Source: Saksenaea vasiformis B4078 (lineage: Eukaryota > Mucoromycota > Mucoromycetes > Mucorales > Saksenaeaceae). Taken from it: a stretch of DNA of 61,988 nucleotides. Position 1 is the first letter of the stretch; every line of letters starts with the position of its first letter. Positions 1-9,619 of this stretch are shown here, piece by piece. The translations under genes were made by a program, and so were the position numbers. Under the pieces are notes generated by a model, which worked only from the letters and a program-made list of their open reading frames with translations, did not search any database and was not told the DNA's origin. Location of the stretch: NCBI GenBank assembly GCA_000697055.1, contig JNDT01002240.1, positions 1 through 61,988 on the forward strand. Reading direction: 5' to 3'.

Positions 1-2
1 CT

Positions 3-1166
3 AACAATGGTAACCACTACTTGCTCGTCATGGTCGATGTTTGCACGCGCTTTTGTATCCTACGCGCTCTACCAAACAAACAGTCTGATACACTTGTCAG
101 AACTTTCGTACAAGTCTTCTGCGACTTTGGTCTACCTCGTATCATTCAATCGGACAATGGTACTGAGTTCAAAAACAGCTTCATGCGAAAATTCACCGAA
201 AGTACCGGTATTGACCATCGCCTTACCACACCCTATCATCCTCGAGCAAATGGTCTCGCCGAGCGCTGGGTACAGTCTGCTGTTCAAGTCATACGCAAAA
301 AAGTACAAGGTACTGGAAAGGACTGGGACTACTATCTACCTAGTGTTCAATTAGCGCTGAACAATAGAGTCTCCAAGCGCCTGAATACTCCACCCTTCTC
401 ACTTATGTTCGCACGTAAACTGAATGACTTCAAGGACTACCGCGATGCCACAACGACGCCATCAAAACCATTAACGTACGACGAACTCATTGAAAGAATT
501 GAGCACATGGCTGATGTCGTTTTTCCCGCACTCAAAGAAAGAACAGAGCTGCATAACCAAGCGGAAAAGAAAAAGTTTGACACCAAACACGTTATGATTG
601 ATATCCCTGAAGGAAGTCACGTCATGGTAAAAACTCCCACGCGCTCTGGAAAACTCGCTCCTGTTTATGGAGGACCTTACACTGTATTACGCCGCACACA
701 AGGAGGCTCATACGTCCTCCAAGATGAAACCGGCACTCTCATGGCTCGTGATTATACACCATCAGAACTAAAACTCATCTCGCAAGATAACATTGTCCCT
801 GCCGATGAGATTTATGAGGTTCAAGCCATTATCAGTCATAGAGGTACACCAGGAAAACGCGAATACCTGGTACGATGGAAAGGTTACAGCAAAGAAGACG
901 ACAGCTGGTTAACACCTGAAAAATTCACTGACCCATCTACCATTGACCAATATTGGACACGACTTGGAGAAAAAACAGAGACTACCTCTAAATCTATGAA
1001 AACTACTACAGCAAATGAGTTTCACAGCAAAGCTAACATCAATACTCGCTCCAAGCGAAAGACCACCAGTACTACTGATAACGCTACTGCTTCAGTGACT
1101 TCCAAACCGCTTTCTCATACTCGAACTGCTACACACCCTCGCAGCAAACGATTAAGAAAATACTAA
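3..1166 (+). CDS. Ty3/gypsy retrotransposon integrase with C-terminal chromodomain (5'-truncated by window edge)
   Basis: The frame is open from the window edge, so only the C-terminal end of a Pol polyprotein is present. The first part is a retroviral-type integrase core. Its acidic triad is visible as D in VMVDVCTRF, D in SDNGTEF and E in NGLAERWVQ. After a linker there is an SH3-like segment (GSHVMVKTPTRSGKLAPVYGGPY), cited here in part as GGPYTVLRR. A chromodomain follows, with YLVRWKGYSKEDDSW and a preceding YEVQAI strand. Chromodomain-tailed integrases define the chromovirus branch of Ty3/gypsy and are thought to guide insertion toward particular chromatin. The tail after the chromodomain is basic and Ser/Thr-rich. 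The stop codon lies 36 bp before a polypurine tract and LTR, the expected order. No frameshift is seen in this part, so the copy may be recent. Family call is secure; activity is unknown because the rest lies outside the window. Confidence 0.93.
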   Translation, partial: NNGNHYLLVMVDVCTRFCILRALPNKQSDTLVRTFVQVFCDFGLPRIIQSDNGTEFKNSFMRKFTESTGIDHRLTTPYHPRANGLAERWVQSAVQVIRKKVQGTGKDWDYYLPSVQLALNNRVSKRLNTPPFSLMFARKLNDFKDYRDATTTPSKPLTYDELIERIEHMADVVFPALKERTELHNQAEKKKFDTKHVMIDIPEGSHVMVKTPTRSGKLAPVYGGPYTVLRRTQGGSYVLQDETGTLMARDYTPSELKLISQDNIVPADEIYEVQAIISHRGTPGKREYLVRWKGYSKEDDSWLTPEKFTDPSTIDQYWTRLGEKTETTSKSMKTTTANEFHSKANINTRSKRKTTSTTDNATASVTSKPLSHTRTATHPRSKRLRKY

Positions 1167-1190
1167 TCTTTTCACATCGGTTTTCAACCT

Positions 1191-1202
1191 GGAGGGGGGT
1201 AA
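1191..1202 (+). other. Polypurine tract of the gypsy element
   Basis: A G-rich purine run (GGAGGGGGG followed by TAA) sits directly before the TGTC that opens the LTR. This is the expected site for plus-strand primer formation in LTR retrotransposons. Confidence 0.75.
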
Positions 1203-1741
1203 TGTCGTATTTGACATATCATTATCATTATACATATTTCATCCACTAAGTCTAAACGATCTTTATTGAGTTTCTCATACCATCGGCACTTCATCCACAG
1301 ATAAACCTGATCTATTCAGACATCTAACAACGGATAGCTACAATCTGAAGATAATAGGATTCTGTCATGATCTTAAGGTACCCTCCGACATCTCCTATCT
1401 TTTGATTAGTGCGACAAGACAATTACGATGATTACGATCTTAGCATAGACACAGTGATTAGTCAGACATCTCTGTCCCTGAACAATGGGATTGTTATTCA
1501 GACTCAGCTAGATGACAGCTCTCTGACTTGACATTAATAATCATGGATCATCATCGATCCATGATGATTACTCAGAGCTTACGCGTCCTCTGATTACTAA
1601 GATATTCAATAAGCATTTGAACAGTATAAATAATGCTGGTAGACATCTGTAATCATCATCTTTACTTCTGAATAAACCTCTACCAAGAGTCTCAAAGTAT
1701 TTTCTTATTGTTTCCCCTCTTACTAATTCTTCACTTAGACA
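1203..1741 (+). repeat. 3' LTR of the gypsy element
   Basis: The LTR starts TGTCGTATTT directly after the polypurine tract. I place its end at GACA (1738-1741) because this makes perfect inverted ends TGTC...GACA. A TATAAA at 1625-1630 and an AATAAA at 1671-1676 fit promoter and polyadenylation signals inside the LTR. The first ~140 bp recur, diverged, at 32832-32970, confirming this as a dispersed repeat. The 5' LTR is outside the window, so the target-site duplication cannot be tested. An end at 1733 (TTCA) is the main alternative. Confidence 0.8.
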
Positions 1742-2400
1742 GCTGCTTTTGGTATCAGTGTATGAAGCCTCGCCCTGTCGTCCTCGGACATCGCATTACC
1801 AAGACTACTAAGGTACGTAGCCACTTGGTCTTCCGTTTTCCAGCCTGAGAAGTCGACGATACGGCGTTGTATTTGGTCCAAGCTGCCTGCAATGCCACCG
1901 GAGTTCGCCAATAGATCCAGCTCATCCGCACCAATGACTGTGCCACAAGTCACCACACAGTAGTCTCTCGCATTCTTAGAAATATTCCTAAGTCCATGGA
2001 TGATAGGAGAGAGAATCGACCTCAGATCGCTAGAGTCCATACGAGACACGAAATATTCCCTCCCACAATCACTCAAGGACTGCGCTTCATCAAGAACAAC
2101 GAGAAACTTGTTTGTCGGAGAATCGGAAGCAAACGAGGATAACTGATGTTGAATCAGACGAAACCTATCATTCAATAGATCACCCAAGCTCGAGAGAAGA
2201 ACAGCCGGTGTCTGCTTGTGATAGGCGTCTAGTATAGCCATGAAAACGGTGTCAAAGACATCTGGTACATCGGAGTCGAAAACTCCCGGGCACATCTGGA
2301 GCAACATCCAACGGTCGGAGGTAAAGGTGTCATGGCGGCCGAAATTCAGACAGTACTGTAGGACCATAAGACGCGAAATAAGCAGACAGCCCGTAATCGC
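1735..2400 (-). pseudogene. Crinkler (CRN)-like P-loop NTPase gene, 3' part, truncated by LTR insertion
   Basis: The minus-strand frame is open for about 220 codons. It carries a Walker B-like strand KFLVVLDEAQSL, upstream LISRLMVLQYCL, and downstream YCVVTCGT and VDFSGW segments. This pattern matches, from memory, the NTPase domain of Crinkler-type proteins, which are common in Glomeromycota and some Mucoromycota and have a STAND-like NTPase before a nuclease domain. The frame stops inside what looks like the continuing domain (LIPKAAV then TAA), exactly where the LTR begins; the last codon and the stop come from the LTR end. Upstream the frame is open to a TAG at 2401-2403 that sits in a plausible 3' splice site (GTTTAG|GCG). 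A MULE lies 83 bp further upstream. The P-loop itself is not visible here. The Crinkler label is moderate; truncation is clear. Confidence 0.55.
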
Positions 2401-2483
2401 CTAAACGTTGTCGCCATTCATCGCCGTATCAGCCGAGAGATACCGTGCTCGTAATCCCATTGCTGATTCAAATAAAGTGGTAA

Positions 2484-2661
2484 GGGAATTACCTCGGACA
2501 CGGCATCAGCTAAGCCTTAATAGGAAAAATGTCGTGTCGAGTTGTACAAACTCCAAATAAAGATATCAGTACTACACGACATCCTCGTTTGAAAGACCAC
2601 TGCTATAAGATGTCGTGTCGTGTCGTACGAACTCCAAATGAAGTTGTCTGTGCTACACGAC
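2484..2661 (+). repeat. MULE left terminal inverted repeat
   Basis: This arm aligns to the reverse complement of 6127-6283 with only scattered substitutions plus one ~21 bp insertion (around ACTGCTATAAGATGTCGTGT). It holds two internal copies of a GTCGTGT...CGTAC/TTGTAC...AACTCCAAAT motif, which may be subterminal transposase-binding sites. Confidence 0.85.
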
Positions 2662-3141
2662 GTCCACATCTGGGTTCCGCTCCCAAACGTATAGAAGAAC
2701 GTGTCGTATCGTGCAATAACCGGAACAGTCGTATGTAATCTGAGTTGATGGCTAATAGTGTTGTCAATGGCGATATATTATTTTCTCAAAAGTTTCTGGA
2801 AAAGTAATAATTCATATAATTTCTTTCCTACAAGTGTAGATGACCGTACGGCACAGTTATGGTCTATAAGATATGTAATTATAAAAAAAGAAAGAACAAG
2901 AAAAAGATAAACATATAATTAGAGGAAGAAATAGATATGGTAACAAGAATACAGGAACGAACGTCTATAGAGTAACATAATAAGCTTGAAGTTTATGATA
3001 TGATCATTGGGTTATTTTCCTTCGACTGTGCTGGTTTCTGTTTCTGGATCAGAAGATGAAACTTCCAGCAACTCTTCACTCTGTCGGGCTTGTTAAGCAT
3101 CTTACACTCTTCATAATGCTTAGCATTGACCGGTGGCCACA

Positions 3142-6019
3142 TCATCTTCCGGCTTCTTTCAATGCAACAGTGGCCCAATGGAAGCCATCGACATGATGCA
3201 ATAACAAAGGATTTGGGCGGTAATTCTTGTCCATCACAAGTTGCGGATACCTTTTGTACACATCTTTCGATTTTGGGCCGTCAATAGGAAGATAGAGGAC
3301 TGGATCAAACATGGGCACAGTGACATTATTGACAACCCGCGTTGCATTCGAATATACGGCGATTGGCACACCAAAGGTATCGCTTGCCAGTTGACAGCAG
3401 TAGGCAGCGTTAAACCAGCCTTTAACACCAAAAGGGCGGTCGCTCGGTACTTTCAAAATATCACGGATTTCTTCCACCGGCAGGTTGAAGCAGCTTTTGT
3501 AGATTGCCTCATTTTCCTCGAGGTGATCAAGCATCGCCTCCCTTATAGTTGGAAAGTCATCCTCGTTACCCGTCAAAAGCAGAGCAAGGGTCCGGAAGCC
3601 ACAGTGACCATCTCCTCTTACGTCTATAGTTCCTACAAAATTTTCTCGCGGGATAGACATATCCACATCGAATTCCATCGAAGTTTCTGTACTGTTTCTC
3701 CTACATTATACAGTCTATGTACATGAATAGATGAGTGGATCGCTTACTTTGCTCTTATCTTGTTGAGTTCAGAATGCGGTACAAAGTCATTTTCGTAAGC
3801 TTCAATTTCGTCCACTTTTCTTTTGCGAGACTCTTCAATGGATGTTTTGTCTTAAAGAAAAAGGAATCAATGTCCCATCGCTTGTCATTTTCTAATTACT
3901 TACGTTGCGTCTTCTCTTCTTTCTCAGCCAGTTCAAAACCTGATGTCAATCGAGATCCTTTCAAGTTTTTAGGGCGCCCTTTGGTAACCACTGTATCTGG
4001 CTTTTGGATTTCGGAAACAGGCACTGGGCGAAACTGTTCCATGGTAATCTCCAATGATGTCAACGGATCTGATCGTTGCTGGTCAGTCTCACAGCTATCA
4101 AACATATGACTGAGTTCCAGCAGGGTGTCTGCAAATCTCTGGCGCATCTCATTACTGCTCGACGGAGCGGCGAAACTGTATGAGACCGTTTCTATAAGTC
4201 ATGACTTAGTATCGCTTCGGTGACGAACCATAATGAAAATCAAGGCAACATATTAAGAGTTTTTTCTTACCATCTGTTTTGTTTAGAAGCCATCTGGTTG
4301 ATACCTCTGATATATCTATAGGGTCCACTCTTTCTAACAAATCATGTCTGCAAAGTAAACCATAGTTGTACTTTGCAGAGCATGTACAGTTCTCATCAGA
4401 GGTGGATGTTGTACAGCTTGCAATCCTTTCTTTGAGATATCGCGCCGCACTCAATTGCCTTTTCGTTTTGTATATAGCGTAGTGGGCTACCTGGCCATGA
4501 AGGTTTTGCAACATCATTCTGTCGTCCTCCCTGTCTATGAGAGGTCGACAGCGATACTCATGATTGAGTTCTTTCTGTTCTTGTTCAAACTAGAATAATG
4601 AACACGTTGAATTTAAGCAAGTCAAGTTTGGAAAAAAAGTTGTAGTAATATCTAACTTAACTTTTTGCACATCCATTGATCTATCTTGTTGAATTGTTTG
4701 CGTAGACCGGCAACATTTACTAGAGCTTGCTTAATAGCTGCATGGGCTCCTTCTACTCTTTGCGATGAACGGGCTCCAAAATGTTGGAATTTTTCCGCCC
4801 ACGGTTCCGCCCACTTTTCCTTTCTCGCCAATATACTGTAATATAATCCCAATGAGTTTTTTTTTGTTTTGTATATGCATGATTCATACTTGTTTAAATA
4901 ATTCAGAAGATCCTCAGGATTCTTGTTACATTTTGATGCAATAGCAGCATACGATTCCTTGGCGGTTGTAAAATCATCCTTTGTTCGTGTAAACAACAAC
5001 TGGTTGACGGTTGTAATGAACGATTTCCTTTCCTCGCTCTTGAGATCGAAGTGACCTGCTGAGTGCTTTTCAAAATTTTTTTGCACATGCCAGCAACAAA
5101 GAATATTTGGTGTTGCCGGGAACACCACATTCAGAGCGTTTGTAAGCGCCATCTCCTCGTCGGTAATAAAGAGGCCGGGCTCACATTTGGGGAACACATG
5201 TTCTCGGAGCTGTTGAATACACCATGTGTACGATGTTTCTTTCTCGGAAGTCAGAAGGACGGTGGCTATCAGAAACGACCGCAACTTCGACGCTCCCAGA
5301 TTACTGATACCAACGACGTTGACCATAGGCATCTTATGGGCGTTGGTCTTATATGTGGCATCTATAATGGCCACTTCTGGGGATCGCCGCGCTTTCTCTA
5401 CTGAAGTTGGATGGCAGATAAACATCGCATCCAACTTTTATGTATCTGGATTTACTCCATAGCCAACGGTGTAAGCTCGGCTGTTGAGATATTCCAACAA
5501 GTCCGAAATCTCGTTCTTGTTGTTGTCCAACAGGTATTCATACTTAAAACGATAAATGTCGTTCACCGTGATCTTGTTGGTACCGTCAGCTGCGCGCAAT
5601 GTTTCGTATACTTTAGCAGGAGATATGCCTGCTCTGCTTTGCTCAACAATTTGAACAGCCATATCTGTTGTGATGACGCGGTGCTGATGATAACTGATGG
5701 CTGCATAGTCATCCAGCTCGTGATTATGCTTCTCAACATTATCGACGCGTCGCACTACCCACTCTTGCGTTCCTTTGGGTACAGAAGCATACATACTCCA
5801 TTCACAATCATATTTCTGTGTACATCCTTTATACTTTCTAGTTTCCGCAGAAATATCGTGCGTGTTTCTGTAACTGCCACCATGGACGCAACGGGTGTAA
5901 ACGGTCCTGGAATTACTGCTTTTTGTAGCAACTGCAAATCCACGCTCCATGCTCTGTTTCTGTGCAGCATCGAGGAGTTCACGAAGGCTGGAGTACTTTT
6001 TTCCAATTAAGCTATGCAT
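3142..6019 (-). pseudogene. MULE transposase: FAR1-like DNA-binding + MULE + SWIM + OTU protease, interrupted by one stop codon
   Basis: Start ATG is at 6019. First segment (6019-5441): a FAR1/WRKY-GCM1-like DNA-binding domain with Cys/His pairs around CVHGGSYR, YDCEWSMYAS and VEKHNHEL. In the same frame, after a single TAA at 5438-5440, comes the MULE transposase core (IDATYKTN, LFITDEE, NILCCWHVQKNFEKH). A probable intron near 4650-4590 leads to a SWIM finger (CTCSAKYNYGLLCRHDL). A second intron (donor near 4268) leads to an AT-hook-like VTKGRPKNLKG segment at about 3960. A short exon near 3760-3860 reads as KTSIEESRKRKVDE. The last exon (3678-3142) is an OTU cysteine-protease domain: GDGHCGFR supplies Asp and Cys, HHVDGFHWATVAL supplies His. 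A further in-frame segment below 3142 is possible by splicing. All catalytic motifs persist, so the stop looks recent. OTU domains cleave ubiquitin-like modifiers; their role in a transposon is unknown. Confidence 0.8.
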
Positions 6020-6126
6020 TTCAGGAAGATCGAAAAGTAATTATCAGAAAGAGGAGTAAACAGAAGGCAGAAGCTATTACTGCTATGAAAAGTTTTACTG
6101 ATCGGAGATGATGTATCTTTACAAAT

Positions 6127-6283
6127 GTCGTGTAGCACAGACGACTTCATTTGGAGTTCGTACGACACGTCTTTCAAACGAGGATGTCATGTAGTACTGA
6201 TATCTTTATTTGGAGTTTGTACAACTCGACACGACATTTTTTCCTATTAAGGCTTAGCTGATGTCGTGTCCGAGGTAATTCCC
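6127..6283 (-). repeat. MULE right terminal inverted repeat
   Basis: Reverse complement of the left arm, ending GGTAATTCCC. The transposase start codon at 6019 lies about 110 bp inside it, so this arm probably also carries the transposase promoter. Confidence 0.85.
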
Positions 6284-6662
6284 AAAAAAAATGCCATTGG
6301 CAATTTCGACTGACTTAAATAAAAACGTTGTAAGCGCGATTTGTTCTGGAGATACCAAATTAAGAACGATCGCAGGTCTAGAACTGAAGAGTCATCGATT
6401 GATGGTGTACTGAATTTGCAAATTCATATCTCTTAGAAGCCATGAAATCTGGTATGGCTTCCAAGAGAAAGCCTACGTCCAGTAGCGCAGCGGGCGAAAG
6501 TCCCGATTTTTTGCTTCACAGTGTCTGCTGACGTCATTCGAAAACCCGGGGGTGTTTTATGATTTTTTAAAAAATTCATAGAGTCAAGTACCAAAGCAAC
6601 AGTCGCGCGTCTCAAAATCTCTACTATATTGATTCAATTCCCCTCTCTACCGTTGACTTAAC
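6284..6662. other. Intergenic, possible Crinkler remnant
   Basis: No intact gene. On the minus strand about 38 codons (roughly 6290-6405) read open as a protein-like segment containing SSVLDLRSFLIWYLQNKSRL. It lies on the far side of the MULE from the Crinkler-like fragment and in the same orientation, so it may be its displaced upstream part. I cannot confirm homology. Confidence 0.3.
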
Positions 6663-8487
6663 ATGCTTGCCACTTCTACCTTGAGACGTATGCAATCATC
6701 CATTTGCTATATATGACGAGGTTTTTCTTATGCATTTTACATTAGAGGCTGGTCGTCGTTCTGCCGCGTTCACCAAGCAGACGGTATAGAAACTTCAGCG
6801 CATAACATTTATTCGTCTAATATGTCCTTATTAGCGCGCCATGCACGATCTGACATTTAGAAAGAAAACCGGTCAGCCAATGATCAAATATGGTCGTGGC
6901 GGTCGGTAAGTTGCATAGCAAGTTTTTTCTTCGCCTACAACGACTAATACACAACAACGCCAGCTCCACCACGAACGGACACATTGCCACCGTCTTCGGT
7001 TGCACCGGTTTTCTCGGTCGCTACGTCGTGAACAAGCTCGGTAGGACATTATTCAATGACGCCAGTTCTTCTTCGATAAATCTCGCTGACATTCTTGTTT
7101 GTTACAGCCAGAGAAGGAACTCAGGTCGTTGTAGCCTACCGTGATCCCGATGAGGCTAGACATCTCAAGGTTACAGGTGATTTAGGCCAAATTGTCCCTC
7201 TTGTACGTTGTCCTGCACAGTATTGCAACGCCGATCATTGACGTTTTGATATATAGGAATTCGACTTGAGAAACAAGGAACAGCTTATGGAATGCGTCAG
7301 ACACTCTGATATTGTCTACAACTTGATTGGTCGCGACTACGAAACGAAGTACGTATCAGAAACAAGTCATATGGATAAGATGTGTTTCTCACTCTTGTGG
7401 AAAGGAACTTTACATTTGAAGATGTCCATGTTCACGGTTCGCGTGCTTTAGCTGAGAGCTGTGCTGAGGCTGGCGTTGCACGATTTGTCCAGGTGTCTGC
7501 CCTGAATGCTTCCGAAGATTCCACCTCCAAGTTCTTGCGCAGCAAGGTAAAATAGAAAAAAGTCATGGGTGATGTATGTGCTAGATGAATGACCGAACTT
7601 GTACAATAGGCATTAGGCGAGAAGGCTGTTAAGGAAGTTATTCCTGACGCTACGATTGTCCGACCTAGCACTATGTGGGGTCACGAGGACCGCTTTTTGA
7701 ACAGAATTGGTGGTATGTGGTTTGGTGAAATGTTACCTTGGACCCGTGGCTAAACATAATGGGTAGCTGGTGACGGATGGCAATTCTGGGTGAACGAGGG
7801 TAAGACAAAGATTCGCCCTGTTTCGGTAGGTGATCCTTTTTCTTTTTTTCCTGAGAATCTTTGTTATACTTACTCTTTTGGGCGTAGGCAATCGATGTTG
7901 CTCAGGCCATGAACGTCATGCTGACCGCTGAATCGACCATGGGCAAGACCTATGAACTTTACGGGTAACGTTTTGGATCGCGATTGAGAATAGTATGATT
8001 TTGTACTGAACACAGGACAACAGTCCCAAGGAATACACTGTGGAGCAGATCTTCGAGATTGCCCGTGAAATCTCATTGAAGCCTCTTCCCATGTATCCCA
8101 TCCCTACCAAGATCGCCAAGTAAGTTTGAATGGAATATGTACCTGCAGATAACCAATGGACGGATTTACCATTAGGCTCGGCGCGACCCTTCTGGACAAG
8201 TTGCCTTATAATCAGATGATCAGCCCTGACCTGATTGAGAGAGTAAGTTCTGCCTTTCGGGAGTAACCGTTTGGCTAAGAACGCCTTTTTTTCCTTATTA
8301 GATGACCATGGACGATAAGCCCACACCTGGTGCTCTTACGTTTGAGGATCTGTACATTGAACCCATGCATTTCGACAATGTTGCTATCCAGTTCCTGAGA
8401 CGATTCCGTAGCAACGCTGTGTTCGATCTTCCTTATGAGAAGGGCGAGGGCGAGATCAAGAAGGGCGTTTACCATCTTATCGACTAA
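6663..8487 (+). CDS. NADH:ubiquinone oxidoreductase 39-40 kDa subunit (complex I, NDUFA9/NUEM family)
   Basis: An accessory subunit of mitochondrial complex I belonging to the atypical short-chain dehydrogenase family; it binds NADPH near the quinone site. Thirteen exons join cleanly: 6663-6687, 6746-6783, 6835-6905, 6964-7040, 7108-7202, 7257-7348, 7405-7546, 7610-7712, 7767-7825, 7888-7964, 8024-8119, 8176-8242, 8302-8487. They give 375 aa, normal for the family. The first two exons encode a basic presequence (MLATSTLRQAGRRSAAF), which decides the start. YGRGGR then precedes the nucleotide-binding turn TVFGCTGFLGRYVVNKL. Later landmarks are VQVSALNA, IVRPSTMWG and a conserved C-terminus DLPYEKGEGEIKKGVYH. 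The very small leading exons and phase-consistent splices suggest an intact gene. It points toward the gene at 8856-9395 (convergent). Confidence 0.92.
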
Positions 8488-8750
8488 GCCAATAAACATG
8501 TTTTGTTTTTAGATCAAAGAATAGTGATAGACCGACGTCGACCGACAACGACATAATTCACATGCTTGTGCACAGGACTTTACGCTTGGTCAATTACCAC
8601 CACCCGTGCTACGCTTACAACGTAACTGCTGACTGTATCAGATGGATGCTGGCAGACCGACAAACGTATTTGTTTCCTTTTTTTGTTCGTCGGCTGAAGT
8701 AGAAACATCACCACAATTTCTTGTTCGATTCTTTTACGTATGGTTTATTT

Positions 8751-8774
8751 GTGTGTGTGTGTGTGTGTGTGTGT
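8751..8774. repeat. (GT)n microsatellite
   Basis: Twelve uninterrupted GT units followed by a T-run, in the 3' spacer of the complex I gene. Confidence 0.95.
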
Positions 8775-8855
8775 ATTTTTTTTCTTTGCGTTATGAAGGA
8801 TATACATTGCTGGGAGGGGATTACACATGCAAAAAAGGAAACTGTACATTTAGCG

Positions 8856-9395
8856 TTAAGGTAACCAGCAGTCTTCGGATGTCCAGCTCAGGATAGCGTC
8901 GGAGGGCGAAGAAGATGAGGTGCAGGCGTTTGTGGAGGGTATGCATGCATTATGAGTAGGCGATGATGGCGTTGCATGACGCTGGTTTGTAAAATAGAGC
9001 TGATGATTGTATGAAGTTGAGCTATCATGACCGGTGTCGTTTTCATCCATTTCATCATCCTCATCCAGAGGAATGAAGAACGTCGGTGAATTTCTTTCCA
9101 GGAAAAGAGGTCCTTGATCGACGTCTTCCGGTGACAGTGGTGAATCATATTCTTCCTCTTCTTCTTCTTCTTCTTCGCCACGGTAGTTGTTATCGTCGTC
9201 ACTTGGATGTAACTGATCAAAACATGCATCCAGCCATATTTCCTCGACAGGATTTTTCTGCTGTTGTTGCTGCTGCTGTTGTTGTTGCAATGCATTCCGA
9301 ATAAGGACAAAGGGAAGAAGACTTGAACTGTGAATACTAAAGAAGTTTAATTTTGCAAAAGATAGTTTGACAAGTTCAGAGTTTGTCTGCGGCAT
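8856..9395 (-). CDS. Hypothetical acidic protein with polyQ and polyE tracts
   Basis: Single-exon frame of 179 aa from the ATG at 9395. A run of ten Gln follows residue ~36 (NALQQQQ...), then a short conserved-looking stretch PVEEIWLDACFDQLHPSDDD, then nine Glu, then Ser/Asp-rich low complexity ending in TSEDCWLP. A TATATAAG box lies about 60 bp upstream on the minus strand, supporting the start. No family is recognised. Glutamine- and acid-rich composition is common in fungal transcription co-regulators, but that is inference only. A trinucleotide-repeat frame could also be non-coding; the absence of stops across 540 bp and the promoter favour a gene. Confidence 0.5.
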   Translation of the reverse strand: MPQTNSELVKLSFAKLNFFSIHSSSLLPFVLIRNALQQQQQQQQQQKNPVEEIWLDACFDQLHPSDDDNNYRGEEEEEEEEEYDSPLSPEDVDQGPLFLERNSPTFFIPLDEDDEMDENDTGHDSSTSYNHQLYFTNQRHATPSSPTHNACIPSTNACTSSSSPSDAILSWTSEDCWLP

Positions 9396-9619
9396 GAAAG
9401 TAAAAGAATATCAAAAAGAAGAAAAGAAAAGAACACAAAAAATGGTCATGTTCTTATATATGACGAATTCCTTTCACCCTGAGAGAGTGCTAGACTTGCC
9501 TGTCGGAATTGGCATGAGTCGCGCGACTCGACTTTTCCTTTTTGCAAAAGCGGAGAACCAAAAATCTAGAATCAATTTTCATTCGAGATCTGCAGGACCT
9601 GCAGGGCCGCAGATATAAA

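Larger units (their letters stand above)
2484..6283 (-). mobile_element. Mutator-like element (MULE) with long terminal inverted repeats and an OTU-fused transposase
   Basis: A 3.8 kb DNA transposon is delimited by near-identical inverted repeats starting GGGAATTACCTCGGACACG. Within each arm a GTCGTGTCGAGTTGTACAAA / TCGTACGAACTCCAAAT motif is repeated. The left arm is 178 bp and the right 157 bp; the difference is a 21-22 bp insertion in the left arm. Inside is one minus-strand multi-exon transposase gene. No obvious 9 bp target duplication is seen: the 9 bp flanks are AAGTGGTAA and AAAAAAATG. The flanks do share an imperfect longer similarity (AAATAAA...GTAAG). The element lies between the truncated Crinkler-like gene and a short open frame, so it may have split that gene. 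Confidence 0.85.

Noticed and set aside
2475..6292. 9 bp target-site duplication of the MULE
   Set aside because: The 9 bp flanks (AAGTGGTAA and AAAAAAATG) do not match, so no duplication is claimed.
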